From positions 389,190 to 453,189 of the forward strand of contig NZ_JABMKX010000004.1 in NCBI RefSeq assembly GCF_013204885.1: DNA of 64,000 nucleotides, read 5' to 3'. Below, one piece after another: positions 52,119-61,042 of the stretch. Positions within the stretch are counted from its first letter, which is position 1; every line of letters starts with the position of its first letter. The DNA comes from Paenibacillus tritici (lineage in GTDB: Bacteria > Bacillota > Bacilli > Paenibacillales > Paenibacillaceae). A model generated the notes under the pieces. The model was not told the origin of the DNA and did not search any database. It saw nothing but the letters and a program-made list of their open reading frames with translations. Both the position numbers and the translations under genes were made by a program.

Positions 52119-52850
52119 AGATGATGTATTTCCGCCGAAATTGCAGAAGTGCACCCCAATCAGCCGAAAGCGGGCAGTCGGCGAGAAGGAAGAGCAGAAG
52201 TGCACCCCAATCGGCGGAAAGCGGGCGGAAGGAGGAAAAGAGAGGGATAAATCCCTCTGAATCGGCCGAAAGCGGGCAGTCGGCGAGAAGGAAGAGCAGA
52301 AGTGCACCTCAATCGGCTGAAAGCGGGCAGCCATTGAGAAGGAAGAGCAGAAGTGCACCCCAATCGGCCGAAAGCGGGCAGTCGGCGAGAAGGAAGAGCA
52401 GAAGTGCACCTCAATCGGCCGAAAGCGTACAGCCAGTGCGAAGGAAGAGCAGAAGTGCACCCCAATCGGCCGAAAGCGGGCAGTCGGCGAGAAGGAAGAG
52501 CAGAAGTGCACCTCAATCGGCCGAAAGTGGGCAACCAGCGAGAAGGAAGAGCAGAAGTGCACCTCAATCGGCCGAAAGCGGGTAGTCGGCGAGAAGGAAG
52601 AGCAGAAGTGCACCTCATTCTGCCGAAAGTGGGCAACCAGCGAGAAGGAAGAGCAGAAGTGCACCTGAATCGGCCGAAAACGGGCAGCCAGCATGAAGGA
52701 AGAGCAGAAGTGCACCTCAATCGGCCGAAAGTGGGCAACCAGCGAGAAGGAAGAGCAGAAGTGCACTCCAATCGGCCGAAAGCGGGCAGCCAGCGAGAAG
52801 GAAGAGCAGAAGTGCACCCCAATCGGCCGTAAGCGGGCAGCCAGCGTGCA
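52119..52850. repeat. 51-bp tandem array, locus 3 (13 units plus partials)
   Basis: Units start at 52170 and every 51 bases to 52782, with partial units at 52119 and 52833 and no register slip. All are type B (AGAGCA-GAAG-TGCACCTC or CCCC) except the second, at 52221, which holds a complete type A hairpin (AGAGGGAT-AA-ATCCCTCT). The backbone is GCGGGCAGTCGGCGAGAAGG with AATCGGCCGAAA. Several long ORFs on both strands (for example 51681-52946 minus) exist only because 51 is divisible by three. 52851-52980 contains nothing else recognised. Confidence 0.95.
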
Positions 52851-52996
52851 GACGAGGGAACTCACTTCACGCTTTTTTGGGATAAATCCCGTAAGCGGTT
52901 CTATAAATTCAGGGGACCTAACATGTACTTTGGGTGCTCCTATCATGTAAAATGTATATATTACTGCTTATTCTGATATAGGAGGGTTTACCATAT

Positions 52997-53953
52997 ATGC
53001 CCGTACGTCAAGAATCGACGCAAATAATGAACGCTGTTCGCACTAATCTGGAATCCTGTATTCTCGGTAAAAGCTTTGAAATAGAACTGCTGCTCACGGC
53101 CCTGCTTGCAGGCGGACATGTCCTGATTGAGGATGTTCCGGGCACAGGCAAAACCCAGCTCATCCGCGCGCTCTCCCGCTCGATGTCCGGTGAATACCGG
53201 CGGATTCAGTGTAATCCGGATATTCTTCCGAGTGATATTACCGGGGTATCTGTCTATCACCCGCGCGATGAGATGTTCCACTTCCGTCCGGGGCCGGTCA
53301 TGACCAATATTCTGCTGGCCGATGAGATTAACCGGGCGACCACCAAGACCCAGTCAGCCCTCCTTGAAGTGATGGAGGAACGCAATGTCACGGTCGATGG
53401 AGAGACTTATCCTCTTCCTCATCCGTTCATGCTCTGTGCGACCCAGAATCCGATAGATTTCGAGGGGACGTATACGCTTCCTGAAGCTCAGCTCGACCGC
53501 TTCATGCTGCGGATCAGCCTGGGCTATCCCGATGCGGATACCGAGAAGAACCTGCTGCTGACCCATCAGCAGGGCCAGCCGGTGGACAGGCTGACTCCCG
53601 TAACCAGCATGGACACGATCGCTGCCATCCAGGAGGAGATACGTGATGTCTTCATCAGCGAGCCCGTGCTGAACTACCTGCTGGATGTGGTCCGGCAGAC
53701 GCGGGTGCATCCGCTGGTCCTGCTGGGTGCAAGCCCCCGGGCATCCTTGTCGTTCATGATGGCCTGCAAGGCTTACGCTTTCCTCCAGGAACGGGATTAT
53801 GTGCTGCCGGATGATGTGAAGACCCTCACCCCGTATGCCCTGGGGCACCGTATCCTGCTGCGGCCGGAATCGCGCCTGGACAATATCAGCATGGACTCCC
53901 TGCTGCAGAAGCTGCTTCAGAGCATTCATGTGCCTGTAACCATGAGGCAATAA
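52997..53953 (+). CDS. MoxR-type AAA+ ATPase
   Basis: Chaperone-like ATPase (MRP/APE2220 type). Walker A EDVPGTGKTQLIRAL near residues 46-60, Walker B ILLADEINRATTKTQSALLEVMEE near residues 101-124, sensor 1 LCATQNPIDFEGTYTLPEAQLDRFML. 318 aa. GGAGGG precedes the ATG. It forms an operon with the DUF58 and transglutaminase genes, a widespread three-gene set whose cellular function is not firmly known. Confidence 0.93.
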   Translation: MPVRQESTQIMNAVRTNLESCILGKSFEIELLLTALLAGGHVLIEDVPGTGKTQLIRALSRSMSGEYRRIQCNPDILPSDITGVSVYHPRDEMFHFRPGPVMTNILLADEINRATTKTQSALLEVMEERNVTVDGETYPLPHPFMLCATQNPIDFEGTYTLPEAQLDRFMLRISLGYPDADTEKNLLLTHQQGQPVDRLTPVTSMDTIAAIQEEIRDVFISEPVLNYLLDVVRQTRVHPLVLLGASPRASLSFMMACKAYAFLQERDYVLPDDVKTLTPYALGHRILLRPESRLDNISMDSLLQKLLQSIHVPVTMRQ

Positions 53954-53954
53954 G

Positions 53955-55205
53955 ATGAGAGCCATTCTTACGAGGGCAGCCGCTGTGATTCAGCCGAGGA
54001 AGTTCATGGGCGTTCTTGCGATATGGGTCATCACACTCTGTTATGTGCTGTTTCAGGGCGGCAAAACCTCGTTCATGCTGTTTATCATGGTCTCTGTTCT
54101 CATTCTGTATCTGGTTATTGGAGGTCTTGAAGGCGTCCGGCGGGCCAAAGGCACCCGCAGCTTCTACTCGGAGCAGGACAAGCCTGATCTGCTCTACGCC
54201 GGCGGTTATCTGCGGGTGAAGCTGGAAGTGACGATTCCGGGATTTCTGCCTTTGCCCTACGTAGTGGTACGGGAAATTCTCAAGCGTCATAATGGAGAAT
54301 CCTGGGTGTTCGAGGAGAGCCTCATTCCCAATATGGGCGGGCGGGGAGAGCTGCTGTTCCAGACACCGCTGCTGGAGCGGGGGCGTTATACTTTTGAGAA
54401 TACGGATATCCTCAGTGAGGACATCTTCGGTCTGATGGAGCACAAAGGGACATTCAAGGCGGAGGGGCAATTCCGGGTGATGCCAAGAACGGTCATGGTG
54501 CCGCGCTGGCAGCTCTATGAACGCAAAGCGCGCCTGTCCGGGCCGCAGGTATCGCTGCTTCAGTCCAGGCGTGAGACCACGCAGATCAACGGTGTCCGTG
54601 ATTATGTCTACGGAGACCGGCTGACACGGATTCACTGGAATGCGACGGCGAAGACCGGCGACTGGAAGTCCAAGGAATTCGAGCATGAATCCGTTCCCAG
54701 AACGATTCTGGTGCTGGATGGCAGCTCAAGCAGTTACTACAACCCGGCGCACTTCGAGCTGGCGGTATCCATAACGGCTTCGCTGCTCGGCTTCGGTATT
54801 CGGGAGAGAATCGGGATCGGGCTGTGCTGCCTGGATAAGAATACGAAGGTATTCAGTCCGGCAGAAGGCAGTGCGGAGCGGCAGAAGATGATTCAATATT
54901 TGATTGATATCAATGCGGAAGGAAGCGGTCCGCTGATTAACCGGCTGGAGAGTGCCCAGCGGATGTTCCCCAAAGGGGCGTACTTCGTGCTGATCAGCCC
55001 GCAGAGCGGCCGGGCGGCACTCGACACCCTGCGCTGGGCCGACAGCCGGGGGATGACCCCGTCCCACATTCATGTCCTTCATCCTTCCGGGAAGTACCGG
55101 GCCGGGGAGTGGCAGAATATTCTCCAGTCTCATGGAATTACCGGTCATAGCATCAGTACACTTCAGGAGCTTCCTGCGGTACTTGGAGGTGATTCTGTCC
55201 GATGA
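53955..55205 (+). CDS. DUF58 domain-containing protein
   Basis: Membrane-associated partner of MoxR. Two hydrophobic segments near the N terminus (FMGVLAIWVITLCYVLFQ; FMLFIMVSVLILYLVIGGL), then a cytoplasmic or surface region with the DUF58 signature YGDRLTRIHWNATAKTGDWKSKEFE near residues 217-241 followed by a von Willebrand A-like stretch (ILVLDGSSSSYYNPAHFE). 416 aa. Starts one base after the moxR stop and overlaps the next gene by 4 bases. Confidence 0.9.
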   Translation: MRAILTRAAAVIQPRKFMGVLAIWVITLCYVLFQGGKTSFMLFIMVSVLILYLVIGGLEGVRRAKGTRSFYSEQDKPDLLYAGGYLRVKLEVTIPGFLPLPYVVVREILKRHNGESWVFEESLIPNMGGRGELLFQTPLLERGRYTFENTDILSEDIFGLMEHKGTFKAEGQFRVMPRTVMVPRWQLYERKARLSGPQVSLLQSRRETTQINGVRDYVYGDRLTRIHWNATAKTGDWKSKEFEHESVPRTILVLDGSSSSYYNPAHFELAVSITASLLGFGIRERIGIGLCCLDKNTKVFSPAEGSAERQKMIQYLIDINAEGSGPLINRLESAQRMFPKGAYFVLISPQSGRAALDTLRWADSRGMTPSHIHVLHPSGKYRAGEWQNILQSHGITGHSISTLQELPAVLGGDSVR

Positions 55206-57454
55206 AGCAATGGTTCCGTGCAATAAGATCCTCCTGGCATCACGGGCTGACGCTGCTATGGCTGACCATCATCGCTTTGCAGTGGGTCTCCTACACGGTG
55301 CCCTTTTGGCTGGAGGAGACGACAGTCGCTGTTGCGTTAAGCCTTTTTGCAGTCACTGCTATTGAAATCATTCTGCCATTCAAAAAGATATACCGCCTTC
55401 CGTTAGAAGGTGCGGCAGTGCTTTATATTGTATACAACATCATTGTCCATTACGGGGTGTACACTCCTGATCCGCTGCTGCCTGCATTTCTGGACCGGCT
55501 GCCGGGTATAGCTATACAGATGAGCCCTTATATCTGGTTTGCCTTGGGAGCCTGGCTGCTGCTGCTGGTGTCCGCCTGGTGGGTGAACGGCAAGACGCGG
55601 ATTCTGATGTTCATCGCGATGAATATTACGGCCTTCGCCGCACTGGATTCGTTCACTACAGCAGTATTATGGCAGGAGGTAGCCTGGACCGTATTTGCCG
55701 GGATGGGCTGGCTGGTCACACAGCATCTGAGGAATTTCCAGCTTCATTATCCCCGGGGCTGGACCTACATGCTTAAGTATCCGATGAAGGTAGCCTTGAA
55801 TATAGCCATCATATTCTCATTGGTCATTCTTGCAGGGGTGAATATGCCCGAGGTCCGGCCAACCTTAACCGATCCTTATACAGCTTGGCAAAAGTGGAAC
55901 GGAAAGTCTGTTTCCTCCGGGCCTTCCTCCGGCAACGGGGACAGTACAAGCAGTGGGTCTGGCGCGAACGGGACGACGTCTGGATACAGTCTGAATGATG
56001 ACAACCTGGGCGGGGGCTTCAACTTCGATTACTCGCCGGTGATGACCGTGACCTCCGATCTGCGCACCTATATGCGCGGCGAGACCCGCAGCAAGTATTC
56101 GGGAAAAGGCTGGCCTGATGATGATTCATCCGGGCGGGGCGAGCAACGGGAGGTGCAGGTGGGCGAGCCGCTGGAACGCGCCGTAGCCCCCAAGACAGAG
56201 ACCCGGACCTTGAAGCAGACGGTTAAGCTTTTGGGAGGGAACAGCTATCCGGTGGTCTTCGGCGGCTATTCGATCTCGGGAGTAGACTCCGTGGACGGGC
56301 AAGAACAGAGCAGCGGCTTGTCATGGCGGAGTGAAGACAGCGAGCTGCTATGGAATTCCGCAGGGAAAACGCGGGCCTACCCGCAGACCTATGTGGTAAC
56401 TTCAGAGGTGCCGGTTATTCCTTTTCAGGAGCTGAGCATTCAGACCTTTGAACAGCTATACGGGAATAAGAATATCGACCCGCAGTACCTTCAGCTCCCG
56501 GCTAACTACCCGGAGCGGGTGAGCGCGCTGGCTAAGGAGATTACGGCCAGGGCAGACACGCCTTACGAGAAGACCATATTGCTGCAGCAATATCTCCAGC
56601 AGACTTTTCCTTACACGAATCAGCCGGATACCTCACGGGCCAAAAGCAAGGATATGGTCGAGAGCTTCCTGTTTGAGATCAGGGAAGGCTACTGTGATTA
56701 TTATTCCACGGCCCTGGTTACCATGGCGAGGTCACTGGATATACCGGCCCGCTGGGTGAAGGGTTACGCGCCGGGGGAGCAGGCCGAAATTCCGGATAAT
56801 GTGATGCTTCAGCAAGGCGGTACCCTAGTGAATAATAATTATACGATTACCAATGCGGATGCCCATTCCTGGGCTGAGATTTATTTCGGGGACTACGGAT
56901 GGGTTCCGGTAGAGGCGACGCCCGGCTTCAATGTTCCTGTGCTGACGCAGAGTGAGCAGGACAATGCAGAGCAGACTGAAGCTCCGGAAGTGGAGCCGGA
57001 GGAGCTTGAGCCTGCGGCAACCGGCCAGGCTGACGGAGATACCGGATTCCACCCCGGTACCTGGGTAGTGACAGGGGCGGTGGCAGTGCTTCTGCTATGG
57101 GGCGTATTCCTGCTCTGGCAGCGGCGGCTCAGCCTGCGGTTCCTGATCACCCGGATGCGTATCGGCGGCCAGCCGACTCCGGCGCAAAAAGTTATCGCAG
57201 AAACACAGCGCTGGGTAAGGTATGTGCACCGGAAGGGTATGCTTAAGAAAGAGCATGAAACCCTGCGCGAATCCGTGGAACGGTGGAGCCGTGAACGCCC
57301 GGCGTCTGCGGAGAGCTTCGCAGCACTGCTGGGGATGTATGAACGGGCGAATTACAGCCCGGAGGTTATTGAAGACAAAGACTGGCACAGCGTGTATACT
57401 GAAGCTTTGCGGCTGCGAAAAAACATGAAGTCCGGCAGGGTAATGCCCCTGTAA
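55202..57454 (+). CDS. Transglutaminase-like membrane protein (TgpA-like)
   Basis: Five or six N-terminal membrane spans (residues ~15-215), a Ser/Gly-rich linker near 235-260, and an extracellular transglutaminase-like domain with Cys in REGYCDYYSTALVTMARSLDIPARWVKGY near residue 499, His in NADAHSWAEIYFGDYGWVPVEATP near residue 555 and the following Asp. A final span lies near residues 620-640 (WVVTGAVAVLLLWGVFLLW), then a cytoplasmic DUF4129-like tail. 750 aa. Third gene of the MoxR module. The stop codon lies in the loop of a long hairpin. Confidence 0.9.
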   Translation: MKQWFRAIRSSWHHGLTLLWLTIIALQWVSYTVPFWLEETTVAVALSLFAVTAIEIILPFKKIYRLPLEGAAVLYIVYNIIVHYGVYTPDPLLPAFLDRLPGIAIQMSPYIWFALGAWLLLLVSAWWVNGKTRILMFIAMNITAFAALDSFTTAVLWQEVAWTVFAGMGWLVTQHLRNFQLHYPRGWTYMLKYPMKVALNIAIIFSLVILAGVNMPEVRPTLTDPYTAWQKWNGKSVSSGPSSGNGDSTSSGSGANGTTSGYSLNDDNLGGGFNFDYSPVMTVTSDLRTYMRGETRSKYSGKGWPDDDSSGRGEQREVQVGEPLERAVAPKTETRTLKQTVKLLGGNSYPVVFGGYSISGVDSVDGQEQSSGLSWRSEDSELLWNSAGKTRAYPQTYVVTSEVPVIPFQELSIQTFEQLYGNKNIDPQYLQLPANYPERVSALAKEITARADTPYEKTILLQQYLQQTFPYTNQPDTSRAKSKDMVESFLFEIREGYCDYYSTALVTMARSLDIPARWVKGYAPGEQAEIPDNVMLQQGGTLVNNNYTITNADAHSWAEIYFGDYGWVPVEATPGFNVPVLTQSEQDNAEQTEAPEVEPEELEPAATGQADGDTGFHPGTWVVTGAVAVLLLWGVFLLWQRRLSLRFLITRMRIGGQPTPAQKVIAETQRWVRYVHRKGMLKKEHETLRESVERWSRERPASAESFAALLGMYERANYSPEVIEDKDWHSVYTEALRLRKNMKSGRVMPL

Positions 57455-57480
57455 CACATTACCCTGCCGGACCCGGGGTT
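57430..57480 (+). terminator. Terminator hairpin spanning the end of the transglutaminase gene
   Basis: GTCCGGCAGGGTAATG (coding) pairs perfectly over 16 bases with CATTACCCTGCCGGAC after the stop; the TAA is in the loop. The tail is CCGGGGTTTC, a poor T tract, so termination may be partial or the stem may serve 3'-end protection. Confidence 0.65.
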
Positions 57481-57538
57481 TCAGTAGCCGAAATAGAACC
57501 GGGCAACAAGTTTCCTGTATGAAAAAGAGGTGAATAAA

Positions 57539-58063
57539 TTGTTTGAAAGGTTAGTTCCCAAACTCCGGGTAAATACCGTATTCGATATTTCGCTGGAAGA
57601 GCTGTACCGGCAAGGATACCGTGGGATTATCACGGATTTGGATAATACGCTGGTCGGCGCCAAGGCGCCCCTCGCTACCCCTGAGCTGCTGCTCTGGTTC
57701 GCGAAGGTGAAGGAGCTTGGCTTCAAGCTTGTCATCGTATCCAACAACAATATGGACCGGGTGTCGCGTTTTGCCACCCCGCTGAATATTGAATTTGTGC
57801 ATCAGGCCCGCAAGCCGAGCAATTCCCCGTTCCTGAGAGCCATGAAGCTGATGGAGCTGGGGCCGGAGCAGACGATTGTTGTCGGCGACCAGATGCTTAC
57901 AGATGTCTACGGCGGTAACCGGCTGGGACTGTACACGGTACTCGTGATGCCGATCTCCGTCAAGGATGAAGGGATTGGAACAAGAATCAACCGCAGAGTG
58001 GAGCAGATTGCCCTGACACGATTGCGGAAGCAAGGATTGTGGCAAGAGGAGGATAAATCTTAA
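57539..58063 (+). CDS. yqeG: YqeG family HAD-superfamily phosphatase
   Basis: HAD-IIIA phosphatase of unknown substrate, conserved in Firmicutes next to yqeH. Catalytic motif ITDLDNTLVGAKAP near residues 31-44 (Asp-x-Asp-x-Thr) and IVVGDQMLTDVYGGNRLGLYTVLV near residues 118-141. The TTG at 57539 is preferred (GAGGTG at 7 bases); the GTG at 57530 overlaps that site. 174 aa. First gene of the yqeG-to-yqeM-like cluster; overlaps yqeH by one base. Confidence 0.93.
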   Translation: MFERLVPKLRVNTVFDISLEELYRQGYRGIITDLDNTLVGAKAPLATPELLLWFAKVKELGFKLVIVSNNNMDRVSRFATPLNIEFVHQARKPSNSPFLRAMKLMELGPEQTIVVGDQMLTDVYGGNRLGLYTVLVMPISVKDEGIGTRINRRVEQIALTRLRKQGLWQEEDKS

Positions 58064-59193
58064 TGAGTGAATTGAACGACGAAACGAAACGGCCTGAGAA
58101 ATGCAGCGGCTGCGGCATCAAGCTCCAGAGTGTGGACAAGGAGCGTCCCGGCTATATCCCGGAGGTCGCATTTGAACGGGAGCCGGTGATCTGCCAGCGC
58201 TGCTTCCGGATTAAGAACTACAATGAAGCTTCTTCCGTATCGGTCGACCAGGACGAATTCCTGAAGCTGCTCAGCGGAGTCGGCGAGAAGAACGCGCTGG
58301 TGATCCATATTGTTGATATCTTTGATTTTGAGGGCAGTCTGATATCGGGGCTGCAGCGTTTTGTCGGCAATAACGAGGTCATTCTGGCGGTTAACAAAAG
58401 CGATCTGCTGCCGAAGGTGACCAATTGGAACAGGCTGCGCAACTGGATGCAGCAACGCTGCAAGGAAGAGGGGCTGCGCACGGCAGAGATTGTCCTTGTC
58501 AGCGCGAAGCGCAACCAGGGCTTCGACCGTCTGCTGGAGGCCGTAACCGAGCTGCGCGGACAACGTGATGTCTATGTCGTCGGGGCGACCAATGTGGGCA
58601 AGTCCTCACTGATTAACCGTCTGATCTCCGATTACAGCGACCTGGAAGAGGAGCTGACGACCTCCCGTTATCCGGGCACGACCCTGGACATGGTCAAGAT
58701 TCCGCTGGATGACGGCCATTATATCATTGATACTCCGGGTATTGTGTACCCTTGGCGGTACAGTGAGATGGTTGAGCGCAAGGATCTCGGTGCTGTAATG
58801 CCGGAGAATCCGCTCAAACCGGCGGTATACCAGCTGAATGAAGGCCAGTCGCTGTTCTTCGGCGGACTGGGACGATTCGACTTCATCCAGGGGGAACGCC
58901 AATCCTTCACCTGCTTCATCAGCAGTACGCTGAAGATTCACCGTACGAAGCTGGAGCGTGCAGATTCCTTGTATCAGGACCACCGGGGCGAGCTGTTGTC
59001 TCCGCCGGGAACGGCCGATATGGACAAGCTGCCGCAGTGGCAGCGGCACGAATTCCGGATAGCCAGGAACAGCGAGACAGACCTGTTCATCTCCGGGCTG
59101 GGCTGGATCAAGGTGAACGGCACTGCGGGTGCGGTAATCGCCATACATGTTCCGCGTGGCGTGAAGGTACTTACCCGTCCTTCGCTGATCTAA
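58063..59193 (+). CDS. yqeH: Ribosome biogenesis GTPase YqeH
   Basis: Circularly permuted GTPase needed for 30S subunit assembly. An N-terminal zinc finger (CSGCGIKL and CQRCFRIKNYNEA) precedes G4 (NKSDLLPK near residue 114), then G1 (GATNVGKSSLINRL near residue 176), G3 (DTPGI near residue 227) in the permuted order. The C-terminal domain is RNA or regulatory binding. 376 aa. AAGAGGAGG precedes the ATG. Confidence 0.95.
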   Translation: MSELNDETKRPEKCSGCGIKLQSVDKERPGYIPEVAFEREPVICQRCFRIKNYNEASSVSVDQDEFLKLLSGVGEKNALVIHIVDIFDFEGSLISGLQRFVGNNEVILAVNKSDLLPKVTNWNRLRNWMQQRCKEEGLRTAEIVLVSAKRNQGFDRLLEAVTELRGQRDVYVVGATNVGKSSLINRLISDYSDLEEELTTSRYPGTTLDMVKIPLDDGHYIIDTPGIVYPWRYSEMVERKDLGAVMPENPLKPAVYQLNEGQSLFFGGLGRFDFIQGERQSFTCFISSTLKIHRTKLERADSLYQDHRGELLSPPGTADMDKLPQWQRHEFRIARNSETDLFISGLGWIKVNGTAGAVIAIHVPRGVKVLTRPSLI

Positions 59194-59206
59194 GGAGGGT
59201 GACGAT

Positions 59207-60094
59207 ATGACTGACATTGGCAGGAACGTACAGGATAACCTTCTTCCCGGGGAACTCCTGCTGGGCGTAATGGGTGATCCGATTGCCCAGTCCAAATCCC
59301 CGCTTATGCATGGGGCTGCACTTCAGGCACTGGGTCTCTCAGGCGCTTATGTGCCGCTGCATATCACTCCGGACAAGCTGGGAGAGGCCGTGCAGGCCAT
59401 ACGGACCCTTGGCTTCCGCGGGGTGAATGTAACGATCCCACACAAGGTTGCGGTAATGGAGTATCTGGACCGGCTGGATGCAAGCGCCGTGGATGTGGGA
59501 GCAGTTAATACCATTGTTAATGACAAGGGAATATTAACCGGATTCAATACGGACGGAATCGGATATGTCCGTTCGCTGAAGGCAGAGGCTGCGCCGGAGC
59601 TGTCCGGTACCCGCATCCTGGTGATTGGAGCCGGGGGTGCGGCCAGAGGCATTGTCTCGGCACTGCTGAAGGAGCAGCCGGCTTCCGTCCTGATTGTCAA
59701 CCGCAATCAGGACAGGGCTCAGCAGCTGGCAGACAGCTTCGCGGGCAGAGGAGCTGTAGCCGGAACGGGAATGGATGCCGTGCCCTCCGTCATCGGCGGC
59801 ATGGATATCGTGATCAATACGACATCGGTAGGCATGTATCCGCATATGGAGGATATGCCCATCGACCCGGCCTGGCTGCATGAAGGGATGATTGTAAGTG
59901 ATCTGATCTACAATCCGCTGCATACCCGGCTGCTAACGGAGAGCCTGAAGCGGGGCTGCAGGATTCACGGCGGGCTGGGAATGTTCGTGTACCAAGGTGC
60001 CTATGCACTGGAGTACTGGACAGGAATGGAAGCCCCCGCTGATATTATGCGGCAGACCATTGTGGATTGCCTCGGCGTAACGCCGGGCAAATGA
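59207..60094 (+). CDS. aroE: Shikimate dehydrogenase
   Basis: NADPH-dependent reduction of 3-dehydroshikimate in aromatic amino acid synthesis. Substrate motif SKSPLMHGAALQALG near residue 28, catalytic Lys in NVTIPHKVAVMEYLD near residue 81, and nucleotide loop VIGAGGAARGIVSAL near residue 140. 295 aa. AAGGAGGGTG precedes the ATG. Its place between yqeH and yhbY is the usual Bacillales order. Confidence 0.95.
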   Translation: MTDIGRNVQDNLLPGELLLGVMGDPIAQSKSPLMHGAALQALGLSGAYVPLHITPDKLGEAVQAIRTLGFRGVNVTIPHKVAVMEYLDRLDASAVDVGAVNTIVNDKGILTGFNTDGIGYVRSLKAEAAPELSGTRILVIGAGGAARGIVSALLKEQPASVLIVNRNQDRAQQLADSFAGRGAVAGTGMDAVPSVIGGMDIVINTTSVGMYPHMEDMPIDPAWLHEGMIVSDLIYNPLHTRLLTESLKRGCRIHGGLGMFVYQGAYALEYWTGMEAPADIMRQTIVDCLGVTPGK

Positions 60095-60145
60095 TTTTGA
60101 AGCAAAACGGTAATAATATATGTTAATTAAGGAGTTTTCACATTT

Positions 60146-60439
60146 ATGTTAACTGGCAAACAAAAACGCTATCTCCGCTCTTTGGCTCATCATCTGGATG
60201 CAGTATTTCAGGTTGGCAAAGGCGGCGTAAACGATCATCTGATCCGTCACATTGAAGAAGCTATTGAGAAACGCGAGCTGATGAAGATCAGCATACTGAA
60301 TAACAACGCTGATGACCCTAAGGAAATTGGTGCCGCGCTTGCCGAGCAATCCGGTTCGGAGCTTGTTCAGGTAATCGGCAAGACTATCGTTCTGTACAAG
60401 GAATCACGCGATAACAAGACGATTGAGCTTCCAAGATAG
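60146..60439 (+). CDS. yhbY: YhbY/YqeI family RNA-binding protein
   Basis: CRM-domain protein associated with the pre-50S ribosome. The CRM core is LTGKQKRYLRSLAHHLDAVFQVGKGGVNDHLIRHIEEAIEKRELMK, with the GKGG loop. 97 aa, typical. AAGGAG precedes the ATG. Named yqeI in Bacillus subtilis. Confidence 0.94.
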   Translation: MLTGKQKRYLRSLAHHLDAVFQVGKGGVNDHLIRHIEEAIEKRELMKISILNNNADDPKEIGAALAEQSGSELVQVIGKTIVLYKESRDNKTIELPR

Positions 60440-60451
60440 GAGGTTGGCCTC

Positions 60452-61042
60452 TTGAAAGTAGGAATAATGGGAGGGACCTTCGATCCTCTGCATATCGGCC
60501 ATATGATGGCGGCTGAGACGGCGCGGGAGAGCTACGGTCTGCAGGAGGTCTGGTTCATGCCTTCGCATATTCCGCCTCATAAGCATGAGGCCGGGGCAAC
60601 CGGCGAGGAGAGGCTGGCCATGGTGGAGGAAGCAGTGAAGGACCATCCCTCCTTCGGCATTCTCGATTGGGAAGTAGTCAGAGGCGGGGTATCCTACACA
60701 CTGGAGACGGTAATCAGTCTGCAGGAGGAATATCCGCAGCATGAATTCTTTTTCATAGTGGGCGCGGATATGGTTCAATATCTGCCTAAGTGGCAGGGGA
60801 TCGAAGAGCTGGTGAAGCGGCTGACGTTCATCGGTGTCGGACGTCCGGGGACTCCGCTCGATCTTGAGCTGCTGCCCGCCTTCATTGCGGGCCGGGTACA
60901 GCTTGCGGATATGCCGCTGGTGGATATCTCCTCCACAATGCTCCGGGCCCGGGCCGCCGAAGGGAAATCCATCCGCTACATGGTGCCTGACGCTGTGTAT
61001 GAATATGTTCAAAGGAGTGGATTGTATGGAGTACAGCCGTGA
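60452..61042 (+). CDS. nadD: Nicotinate-nucleotide adenylyltransferase
   Basis: Adenylates nicotinate mononucleotide in NAD synthesis. The nucleotidyltransferase motif is GGTFDPLHIGHM near residues 8-19 and the ISSTMLRAR motif is near residue 160. 196 aa. TTG start with TAGGAGG upstream. It overlaps the start of yqeK by 17 bases. Confidence 0.95.
   Translation: MKVGIMGGTFDPLHIGHMMAAETARESYGLQEVWFMPSHIPPHKHEAGATGEERLAMVEEAVKDHPSFGILDWEVVRGGVSYTLETVISLQEEYPQHEFFFIVGADMVQYLPKWQGIEELVKRLTFIGVGRPGTPLDLELLPAFIAGRVQLADMPLVDISSTMLRARAAEGKSIRYMVPDAVYEYVQRSGLYGVQP

Noticed and set aside
52353..52832. Plus-strand repeat ORF in locus 3
   Set aside because: Same explanation as for the minus-strand ORFs; several frames are open at once.
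51681..52946. 421-codon minus-strand ORF
   Set aside because: It overlaps spoVAE in antisense and otherwise consists of the 51-bp array; the open frame follows from a repeat length divisible by three. No start signal.
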